Source: Torreya grandis (lineage: Eukaryota; Streptophyta; Pinopsida; Cupressales; Taxaceae). Taken from it: a stretch of DNA of 64,000 bases. The stretch spans positions 332,501-396,500 of the forward strand of contig JARHVA010008356.1 in assembly GCA_037957365.1 (NCBI GenBank), written 5' to 3'. The notes under the pieces are model-generated. The model searched no databases and was not told the DNA's origin. It saw only the letters and a list, made by a program, of their open reading frames with translations. The position numbers and the translations under genes were made by a program. Positions 12,819-21,829 of the stretch are shown piece after piece (position 1 is the first letter of the stretch; every line of letters begins with the position of its first letter).

Positions 12819-15800
12819 GAAAATAAATGGTCCCCATTACATCAATGCTCCCCATCAGGTGTGGTAGTATTTTCTTGATTTGATTCTATGTGAGCCACTC
12901 ACCTTGATGGCTAAGCTGGCCCCTTTTAACCACTCGATAAAGTGGAATAGAGCATCCTCTTGTTGTCTTCATCTAGGTATCCACAATCCGATCCTCTTCT
13001 ACTGGAGTAAAACTCTATGGATCAAGATCATTAATGTCTAGTTGTTATGCTATAATTCAAGTGTCCAATAGAGGTGGGTGATATGGTTTGAGAAGCTCCA
13101 CATTGAATATTAGATGCAAACCAAGGTAGGTTGGTAGGTTCAACTCAAAAGCATTTTCTCCAACTCTTCTGGTGATGGTGTAGGGACCATATCATAGAGG
13201 CTGAATCTTTCTATGTGGTCCTACAAGTCATTCCTTCTAAATCCATAACCAAACCTTGTCACCCATAGTAAAATGGTGTGCAATCCTATGTTTGTCATGG
13301 CATTGCTTATACTTTTGATTCATCTTCTCCAGGATGTCATGAACTTGTTGATGGATGTGTTGCATTTGTTCAATAAAATTTGTTGCTTTTGCTACCTCAG
13401 ATCTTCCATGAGATGTGTATTCCATGGTGGAAAATATAACAGCTATATCAATTGATGCCATGGGTTGGAACCCAAAACATACCTGAAATGGACTGTGCTT
13501 GGTCAAGCTGTGTAGTGCTCGATTATATCCATCTTGTATGAAAAGAAGTTCCTCATCACATGTGTATGGATGTTTGGAGTGATACATCTGAATCATGTGA
13601 ACAATCAAGTGGTTTACCACCTCTGTTTGACCATCAGTCTATGGATGGAAGGCTGTGGACTTCATCAACTTAGTAACCATCATCTTCCATAGAGTGGACT
13701 AGAAGATGCTTAGGAACCTGCTATCTTGATCTGAGACAATGGACTTGGGAAGACCAAAATGTAGCCATACATGAATAAAATATAGTTTTATAGTTTCCTC
13801 ATTAGATATATTTTTCTTACAAGCAATCATGATATCCATTTTTGAAAAATGATCAACTACCACAAAAATACAGTCCTTACCATGTTTTGAAGTGGGAAAA
13901 CTTGAGAGAAAATCCATTGAGATAGATTCCCAAGGCCTGGTTGGTTTTGGTAATGGCATGTACAATCCCTTCTTCTTATTTGTTGGCTTGGCTATCACAC
14001 ATGGGGTGTAATATTTGAGATATCTTTCGACATCTTTTTGCATATGGGGCTAGTAGAAGTGTTTTTGAAGAACTTCCAATGTCTTTTCAATACCAAAGTG
14101 TCCAGCTGTCTTACTGAAGTGTGCTTCCCATATCATCTTTTGTTGCTTTGCAAATAGAACATAGATGTGCCCCATATGATAGAGGACATTGTCTTGCAAA
14201 TAAAAAGTATAAACATGTTTACCTTTTTGAAGTACTTGATATGTGTTAGCAAAGATAGGATCTGCTTCATAAAGGGCACCCCAAGTGGTAGTCTCATGTC
14301 CACACAGGTCCAAAACTATTGTGAGTGTAGTAATTAGTGGGCGGTTCAGACAATCTATAGCTGTATTTGGGCTCCCCTTTTTGTGTTTGATTATCAAGTG
14401 GAATTTCTGAAGATATGTGGCCCACTTTTGATGCCTCTCATTTTAGAGTTTGCTTTGCATTTGGATGAATTCCAATGGTCTATGGTCAGTGTGGATGAAC
14501 ATTTCTTTCCCCAAGATGTAGTGTTTCCATTGTTTGCAGGCTTGCACAATGGCATAGAGCTCCTTATCATATGTTGGATATTTCTTGAATGTATCAGTAA
14601 ACGTTTTCCTATGATATGCAATAGGATGGCCATGTTGCACGATGACAACTCCCATGGCATATTTAGATGCATCTATCATCAACTCAAAAGGTTGATGCAA
14701 ATTTGGCAAGGAAAGAATAGGGGCTAAGCAGAGTCTATTCTTCAAATTCTCAAATGCCCTTTGTTGTATTTCACCCCACTAAAATGTAGCTTTAGCTCCT
14801 ACTTTAGTCACTTGGGTTAGTGACCAAGCCACATGTGAAAATCCAAGAACAAACCTGTGGTAGAAATTTGCAAGACCCAAAAAGCTATGAAGCTCTGTGA
14901 GGGTCCTTGGTGTGGGCCATTATTGAATAAATTGAATCTTTTATGGATCAAAATGGACCCCTTCCTCATTCACAATGTACCTGAGGTACTAAATTATTGT
15001 AATCCTGAATGTGCATTTGCCAAGATTTGCATACGACTTGTGCTCTTGAAGAGTTTGAGGCACCTTACAAACATGTTGCAAATGTTCTTCCCATGTTCTG
15101 CTATATATGAGTATGTCATCTAAGTAGACAACCACAAATGAGTTGGTGAAGGGTCGTAGGATGTCATCCATCATCCTCATGAAGGTTGCAAGTGCGTTAG
15201 TTAAGCCAAAAGGCATAACCAACCATTCAAAGAGCCCCTCCTTAGATTTGAATGAAATCTTCCAGACATTAGTGAGATCGATGGGAATTTGGTGATAACC
15301 AGATTTGAGATCAATTTTGGTGAAGAACTTCACACCACGGAGCTAGTCCAATAGGTCATCAATCCTAGAGAGAGGATAGCAATTCTTCATAGAGATTTTA
15401 TTCAGGGCTCGGTAGTCAATGCAAAGCCTCCATGTTTCATCTTTCTTTGGTGCCAAGACAATTGGGCTACCACAAGGTGAAGAGATTGGCTTGATGTACC
15501 CCTTTTGGATCAATTCTTGAATCTATCTTTTTATCTCATCATTCTCCAAAACTAATCTACGATACACAAGACTGTTAGGCAAAGGTGATTCTGGGATCAA
15601 ATTGATAGAATGTTCTACCTAGAAATGTAGTGGAACTCCTGTGGGTGACTTGAATAAGTCATCATATTGTCCTATGATTTGTCCTATATGCTTTTGTTGT
15701 TGTGTTGATTGTGTATTTAGGACTGCAACATCGACCTTCTTGGATTCTTGTGGCTTGACCACCATGACAACAAATTGATTTGTTTTCTCCACCAACCTCT

Positions 15801-16270
15801 TGCATTGCTTAGCACTGATCAGGGAGATAGATGTGGGAGGTGGTACCTCTGGTACCCTATAGTGCCATGTTCCAAGAGTGAGGGTGATCCTTCAGGTTCA
15901 TGATTCATAGATGCCATGTCACTCATACATGAATGGCTGACCAAGGAGTACATCACAAACATCTATATTGACCACATCACACAAGAATTCATCTTAGAAT
16001 GGTTTTATGGCATATGAAAGAAGACACTGATGGGTGACATGGAGGTCTCTCCCTGGGCTCAACCATCCAATACTGTAGGGCTTTAGATGAGGCTTCATGG
16101 ATATATTTAGACTTTTCACAACTTTAGTAGATATTAAATTCTTTTGACTCCCATTATCAAGAATGAAATGTAGAGGCTTACCTTTTACCCATAATTTTGA
16201 GTGGAACAATCTTTCCTTGTCATCTGGTCTTTCCTCATGGGTCTGTGATGAAGCAACAAAGGTGTCAGGC
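12819..16270 (-). pseudogene. N2 pol: protease, RT, RNase H, integrase
   Basis: The minus-strand frame can be followed almost end to end with stops but few frameshifts. Protease lies near 16209-15994, with active-site region FILDNGSQKNLIS (Asn where Ser or Thr is usual). RT spans about 15550-14900; the open piece 15333-14989 contains FFTKIDLKSGYHQIP and the intact catalytic VVYLDDILIYS. RNase H is at 14745-14443, with ELMIDASKYAMG and TDHRPLEF. Integrase runs 14397-13237, with zinc-region HFGIEKTLEVL, catalytic Asp in VVDHFSK, second Asp in IVSDQDSRF and the Glu in DGQTE. The C-terminal tail near 12900 ends in a chromodomain-like block (YRVVKRGQLSHQGEWLT). Most stops sit where a Gln, Trp or Arg codon would be expected. 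Confidence 0.92.
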
Positions 16271-17259
16271 TCAGCATCTACAATTTCTTCTTCATCCTCT
16301 TCGACTGTAGGTTGTGTATGAGGTAGAGTAGTAGATGTCTAGTATTGTGACTCAAAAAGTAATGACTTGATGGCTCGACATTCTTCTTTAGAATGAGTTC
16401 CAATTTTGTGGTAATCACACCATTTTCTAGCCTTCCCTTTTTGGGATTTCTTATCCTAAAACTCCTTTTTCTTCCAATTTTGGCCTCGTGTTTGACCTTC
16501 TTTGTCACTTTTCCATTTTGAGGGTTGACTCTTCATATTTGTTATGCCATGCTTCTATTCAATCTTCACTGCAAATTTGTATGCCTCACCAAGGGTTTCC
16601 AAATTGAAGACTTCCATTCCCCCCCATATGTATCATTATAGTCCACCATGATATTTGAGAGTCTTATGTTTCTCATTGTCTTGAATGCCTAATCTTGCAG
16701 ACAAATAATGAAAAGTGTTTGTGTAATCTTGAACAGATTGGTCCTTATCTTGGTGAAGTTGTTGCCACTGTATGTACAGATCATCATATGCTCCAATGGG
16801 ATAGTATTCTTCTTTCACCGCTTCCACAAAATCATCCCAGGTAGGTTCTACCTTAAGGCCAATTTCATCTGTACTAAACCTCTTTTTTTACACTTCCCAC
16901 TAGTTTTTCACAGGCAATGTTGATTTCAAAAGAGCAAAATTAATCTTTTCTCCATCGGTGAACTTATCTATAGTGAAGTAGGAAGAAAATTGATCCAACC
17001 AATTTTCTACTACATCAGCATTGATTTTACCTTCAAATGTAGGAATATCAAAATTTACCTAGACCTTGAAGGGTGTTGGGGCACTGAAAGGACATTCCCT
17101 GGATGAGGAACCAGGAAGTGGAGCCACAGAGCTAGGATTTCCCATCAAAAGTGTTTGAAGAATTTGGGAAAATTGTTATAACATCTATGCTTGTTTCCAT
17201 TAGAGGGCTTCATTCACCATTTCCTTGAAAGTATCAGATGTCTTGGTGTTGTCTACCAT
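16271..17259 (-). pseudogene. N2 gag
   Basis: Gag is the structural protein that forms virus-like particles and packages element RNA. A start codon lies at 17259-17257 (MVDNTKTSD). A Pro/Ser-rich stretch follows, then a typical capsid block: VNFDIPTFEGKINADVVENW near 17050, then FSSYFTIDKF, and the open piece 16827-16636 with YIQWQQLHQDKDQSVQDY. A zinc knuckle is readable near 16420-16380 (WCDYHKIGTHSKEECRAI, Cys-His-His-Cys spacing). Several TAG stops interrupt the frame. It lies directly downstream of the primer-binding site and runs into protease. Confidence 0.88.
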
Positions 17260-17371
17260 TTGAAGTCATTTGGAGTGAACAAGTGGAAAATTTGGAAGCT
17301 CTATTGTTTCCCACCCAAGCTTCTTGTAGCCTGACCTCATCCTTGGGATCATACACTCTCAAGAGAAACTA

Positions 17372-17382
17372 CTCTGATACCA
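17372..17382 (-). promoter_or_regulatory. N2 primer-binding site (tRNA-iMet type)
   Basis: The minus strand reads TGGTATCAGAG, complementary to the 3' end of plant initiator tRNA-Met. It lies just inside the right LTR, as expected for the 5' LTR of a minus-strand element. Confidence 0.9.
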
Positions 17383-17384
17383 CT

Positions 17385-17904
17385 AATCTAAAACTCAGAA
17401 GTTTTAGTTTATAAATATCTTAATAGCATACAAATAACATAGTAATAATGAATTCTCTGAGAAGAGATGTAGTATTACTCAAGATCACAATACAAATATA
17501 TGCTTATCTCTAGGAAGAGATGTTTGTCTTCACATTTTGGGTTACCTCTTCATTTATACATAATTTTAAAGCATGGGGATGATGTGGAAGGTCACCAATC
17601 TTGAGTGAGATCAAGTGGTTTGACTTCCAATATTTAAAATAATACAAAATTTGGGGAATTACTATTTTTAGACTACACTACTAAAATTGAAATTTGAGGC
17701 ACTTTCATTGGGATTTTTGGGATAAAAATTCATTAAGGAGAGCTCAATTCCATTTCATGATGTTCTTCTCATTCTTAGCTTTCCAACGGTTCAAACGACG
17801 AGTTAATTGGAGCTATGGTGCAAAAGTTATGGCTCCCAGAAGTTTCATCATCAATTGGGGTGGAACTGTCACCCAAATTGTCGCCTAAATTTGTGCCTGG
17901 ATCA
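17385..17904 (-). repeat. N2 5' LTR (right copy)
   Basis: It matches 12286-12805 at roughly 90% by eye. Its outer end is CA at 17903-17904, followed by ctctg and then N1 RT sequence. The inner end is uncertain by about 12 bp, lying somewhere between 17385 and 17397. Confidence 0.85.
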
Positions 17905-18337
17905 CTCTGGATCTATGGAGAATCCTTTAAATACTATATGTCCCAATAATTTACCTTGAGGTACAATGAGAATGCATTTCTTAGGATTTAAGGATATTCC
18001 AAATTCTTGACATTTTTTTAAAAATAGATTCTAAATGATGAAAATGATCAACAACATTCTTGGAGAAAGTAGTAAGATCATCAAGATAAATTAGGATGAT
18101 TTTATTTATAAGTTCCCAAAATGCTACATCCATAGCTCTTTAAATAGTGGCTCTAGCATTTGATAAGCCAAATGGCATCTTAGCATATGCAAATGTTACC
18201 CATTTGGTAGTAAAAGTAATCCTGTATTGGTCTTCATCAGCCAACCAAATTTGATTGTATCCAGAGAAACCATCTAGCAAGGAAAATCTCTTTGATCTAG
18301 CCATAGTCTATAAATTTTTTTCCATAGATGGCACCAT
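17905..18337 (-). pseudogene. N1 RT fragment (second copy)
   Basis: This 433-bp piece is homologous to 11540-11965. It includes SLLDGFSGYNQIWLADEDQ and FAYAKMPFGLSNA on the minus strand. It ends on the right at the same LTR-to-RT junction as the other copy, and on the left at the edge of N2. Confidence 0.88.
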
Positions 18338-18896
18338 TGTTGGTGTCAAAAATAATGCAATTTTAATCATCAACAGTTTTTGGCATGCCCGATGGGACTT
18401 GCAACTTGAAACAACCTCCAGATTTTAAAGAAGCTGGCTCTTATTTATATCGAGGGTATAATGAGCAAAGGGATAGGAATTAAACAGAAACACAAGTGCA
18501 ACTAAAGGAATTCTAACTATGGCAATGCACCTAAATTTAATTTGACCCTTAAGCACAATGAAGCTATATATAAGATTCAATTACATTAAAGAGCGAACAA
18601 GGCATGATCAATGTAAAATATAAAAAACAATAGAAACCGAGGCTCACAACTTAGACTAATTTTTTAGTGACAAATAAAAATATCAACAAGGCACATAACT
18701 CAATTTTCTTATTAATTCTCCAGTCACATAAAATGAATAGAAACATGCACAGTTACATAAACTTTCTAACTCAAGAAAATAGAATAAAGACAAATGATAT
18801 TCCTAATCACAGCTAAAAAAGTCTAAAAACTCTTGACAATAATCTCTTACAGAAAATTCTCTCTATCTTCTGATGATCATTCTAGTGATCTCTGCA

Positions 18897-18910
18897 CCCC
18901 TATTTATAGC
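18897..18910 (-). promoter_or_regulatory. TATA box of N1 5' LTR
   Basis: The minus strand reads gctataaatagggg, a good plant TATA box, about 1.1 kb from the LTR's 5' edge. It supports minus-strand transcription of N1 from the right LTR. Confidence 0.7.
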
Positions 18911-19144
18911 ATTGGATTAGTTCTAGATTGTCTACACATTCCCAATGTAATGGCCTAACTGAACTCTAACTAAACTAAAAGTGTCTAACATAGGATATTT
19001 CCTAGATCTGAAGCATTCTATCTTCCTGTGAGTTCATTGGCCGAAATAGATACCCAAGACACTTTCCACTTTCAAATGGGAGAGGACACTTGGCCTTTTC
19101 CCTTAATCCACTTGAAAACCTTCTTATTATTTAGGAGGCACCGA

Positions 19145-19890
19145 AAAATGACACTTGGCATGTTCCACAATGCTTATCGAAGGCATAAGACACTTTTCAC
19201 ATAACTTATACTCTTTTTGTGTCTTTGTTCAGGAGTGTTCCATCTTTGACATCGGTCACTATCTGCTTCTCCAAAACATTAACAACTTAATAGAAAATGA
19301 GACCCATAACACTTCTCACCTGAGCAACTTCAAAAATGGAACAGGGATAGGTGGCACTTTTTGTGCATCCTTATCAAGGGACATGTGGCGGTCTCCACTG
19401 CTTTTAGTTACCCTTTGAGAATTATATGAAAGATGACACTTGGTGGTCTTCATTTCACTTTGTCTATACTATAGAAACATCCGGGACTCATTTCATATTT
19501 ACATAGATGGTGACACTTGGTGGCTCTCGCTTTCCTCTGAAACAAGACCCGAGACCCTCCACAGTCTTTACTTGTCAATGAAACAAAGTGAAGATAATTC
19601 AGACATTGACACATGGCAAATTCTACTTTCTTTAACTAAGGATACATGGTGTCTTTCATTTCTTTTAGAAAAGCATATTGAAACCTTCTGTGATTTCCAC
19701 CTGGTGCCTTCCACTTTATCCTGATAAAAACTTATTGAAAAGAAGCTTTTGAGACATATAAGAAACATGAGATGTGGATGTCGACACTTGTTACGCTCCA
19801 CTGAGTTACTATAGGATACGTGGCGTGTGCCGACCAACTTATAGAAAGTATGAAATGTGCCTCGGCCGATGACACTTGGTAGTTTCGACA
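19145..19890 (-). promoter_or_regulatory. Array of G-box-like motifs in N1 U3 (right copy)
   Basis: The motif recurs near 19148, 19378, 19434, 19509, 19604, 19641, 19693, 19776, 19815 and 19866. The copy at 19815 (gatacgtggcg) keeps the ACGTGG core; others have CATGTGG, CACTTGG or CACATGG. The 40-100 bp spacing and placement upstream of the TATA box suggest a transcription-factor-binding enhancer. ABRE or light-response function is inferred only. Confidence 0.5.
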
Positions 19891-20045
19891 CAATTTTGAC
19901 ACTTAGACGAAATTGAGATGAAAATAAATTTGAACCCATGCTTTGAATCAAAACTTTGTTGTCTCGAACCAAAGTGTGCAGGGACCAAATTTTGCAGTGC
20001 GTAACTAAAAATCAAAATAAAATGTAGATTATTTTTTACTCTACA

Positions 20046-20050
20046 AATAT
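20046..20050. repeat. Target-site duplication (aatat) of N1, right
   Basis: It matches 3626-3630. The sequence resumes with taacatcaagtattcatcc, collinear with 30600 onward in the other L LTR. Confidence 0.9.
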
Positions 20051-20415
20051 TAACATCAAGTATTCATCCAAAACTCATAAAAATTTATGCATAGAAATTA
20101 TTAGAATAGATTACCCTTCAAAATAAACTTCTTAAATAAAAATTAGTGTAACAAACAAAAAACCCATGAAGTGGTTTGAATAAATGACCAAGGAAATACT
20201 TAATACTAAACCAGGTTACCCTTGTCTAGCAGGGTAAATTAAAATAAAAACTAGAGATAATATTATAATAATTCTACCATTAATATTATGCTAAAATGTT
20301 AACTGAACCAGATAGTTTTAAACCCCTAAAAAACTTGAAGTGATTTGAACTAAATATTTAAAAACCCATTTGAGGAAGCAATGGATTTTTATCAATTTAA
20401 ATACATATGAAAACC

Positions 20416-20463
20416 CTTGTAGGTTCATTAGGAAGTCATATGACTTCCTTATGAACCTACAAG
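20416..20463. repeat. 48-bp near-perfect palindrome in L LTR
   Basis: The left arm cttgtaggttcattaggaag continues to cat, and the right arm mirrors it with one mismatch, centred on catatg at about 20440. A T-run follows. The equivalent in the right LTR (30969-31016) is more degenerate. It could form a hairpin in the element RNA. Confidence 0.85.
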
Positions 20464-21372
20464 TTTTTTTTTATATTACTTGACCTTATAACTAGTAATG
20501 AACACACCATTATTTATAAGAGAAAAATAAATTTCAAAACTTACTTGTTTTATTTTAATTTAGTGTAAGAGAAAACAAATTTGTGCTTAATTTCCCCTTT
20601 CCAATCTCTCTTTTCTAGCCTTAGCCCCAAGTAGGTCTATTCTCTCTCTAGGAATGTTTTTGTTCCCCACAAATCTTCTCCTTGTTTTTGCCATGACCTT
20701 AGGGTTTCCATTGCTTCCCCATCCTTTTTTATGCCTCCTTATCTCTCTTTCTCTCTCTCTTCCTCAACTACCCCCATTAAAAAATAAGTAAAATGGCACT
20801 AGGGTCGAGCTAAGTTCCTCCCAAGTCTACCAAAATTAATTGTGTGATTAGATTATTCAATGACCTATGAAATTTGCAATGATAAGTTTTTTATTTGAGG
20901 TGAAAGGCCTAATGAGCCCCTAAGTTATCATGGAAAATATAATTTGTTAAAGTAATTTTATTATTATGAATTCAACCTAGGAGATAAATTATTTAGGGTC
21001 TCTTGATAGGATATTTAGGGAAAGTGACATGAGAGGGGTTTGAACAATACCAATGTGCACCAAAACATATCAATATAGTTTAACAAGATATCAATAACAA
21101 TTCTAAGGTTCAAAAAATGACACTCAAAATCCCAACACCAATCACATCTTATCAAACAAGGAACTAACATTTCTAAGACTCATACAAGAGTGGAAAAAAG
21201 TATGCATTACCAACAAGGATCAATACAACAACCAAAATGATCACAAAAATAATAATGTAAAGGAAACACCATGAATTGTTGCATATGTGACAACACCAAT
21301 AATCTCACACATCATTAAAAAAATAAAGTGAAGATGAAGTAGGATACATGATAAAAATTTCAAGAAGAAGAC

Positions 21373-21404
<32 letters not shown>
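21373..21404. repeat. (TAA)n microsatellite in L LTR
   Basis: About ten TAA units occur at the same place as the tract at 31922-31949 in the right LTR, so the repeat predates insertion of L. Confidence 0.95.
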
Positions 21405-21793
21405 TAAAAGATGAAATAGATATACTACTACAAGTGTTTATGGCTCAATATAATATCCCTTTTTACCTATGTCAGTTTCCCTTGTTCCTTATCCCTTGAA
21501 TGGCAAAATCCATAGTCAATCTAGTTCACTTTAACTATACCTACACCCATAAATGGCACCATTAGTGCATGTAACGTATAATAATATGAAAATTTAAACT
21601 GAATAACATATGCATAAAATCATATGTTATAACTAAATTAAATCATATACAAAATAAACAATAGCTATAAAATTTTATCTAGTATTTAAAAATAGATTAA
21701 AATAATGGCTCTAAGTATAGGTGAATAGTATAAAAGTATGGTGAAACTATGTATAAAAGTATATAAATGAAATATTTAGGTGGGGTTATAACA

Positions 21794-21808
21794 TCTTCCT
21801 CCCCATAA
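21794..21808 (-). promoter_or_regulatory. Element L polypurine tract
   Basis: The minus strand reads ttatggggaggaaga immediately before the 3' LTR start TGTTATAACC. This fits a plus-strand primer and fixes orientation and LTR boundary. Confidence 0.85.
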
Positions 21809-21829
21809 AGAGAAGTCATCCTAGTGATA

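Larger units (their letters stand above)
12286..17904 (-). mobile_element. Element N2: complete but inactive Ty3/gypsy element
   Basis: The element has LTRs at 12286-12805 and about 17385-17904, a polypurine tract at 12806-12818, a tRNA-Met-type primer-binding site at 17372-17382 and a gag-pol frame running the full internal length on the minus strand. The protein order gag, protease, RT, RNase H, integrase is that of Ty3/gypsy. The C-terminal tail resembles a chromodomain-like extension, so it is probably a chromovirus close to the Reina group; that is by memory of motifs. No matching target duplication is seen. The left flank is N1 LTR and the right flank is N1 RT, so the present borders were probably produced by recombination. 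Confidence 0.88.
3631..20045 (-). mobile_element. Element N1: 16.4-kb Ty3/gypsy element nested in the LTR of L
   Basis: The element begins TGTTGAAG and ends CTCTACA and is bracketed by aatat duplications. Minus-strand order is 5' LTR (20045 to 18338), a fragment of RT (18337 to 17905), nested element N2, a partial LTR (12286 to 11966), RT and RNase H, integrase, a long extra coding region, and the 3' LTR (5340 to 3631). No gag or protease region was found between an LTR and RT; both LTR-to-RT junctions join directly. The element therefore carries a rearranged or partially duplicated structure. The LTRs agree at roughly 90% in stretches compared by eye. Confidence 0.85.
18338..20045 (-). repeat. 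N1 5' LTR (right copy, ~1.71 kb)
   Basis: It begins TGTTGGTGTC and ends CTCTACA. The first 38 bp are in the same orientation as at 11966-12003 and opposite to 3631-3668. The sequence just inside (18376 onward, tttttggcatgcccgatggg) looks like a primer-binding-site-shaped motif on the plus strand. I cannot reconcile that with the minus-strand TATA box and pol, so I leave it unassigned. Confidence 0.88.
20051..21793 (-). repeat. Element L, 3' LTR (left), inner portion
   Basis: It is collinear with 30604-32340. It ends gggttataaca at 21793, directly against the polypurine tract. It contains a 48-bp palindrome and an (AAT)n tract, both shared with the right LTR. No gene was found. Confidence 0.88.

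Noticed and set aside
18376..18398. Primer-binding-site-like motif on the plus strand (tttttggcatgcccgatggg), suggesting a plus-strand element with a 38-bp LTR
   Set aside because: The TATA box, pol and LTR boundaries all support minus orientation, and no plus-strand gag follows. I kept it as an unexplained note only.
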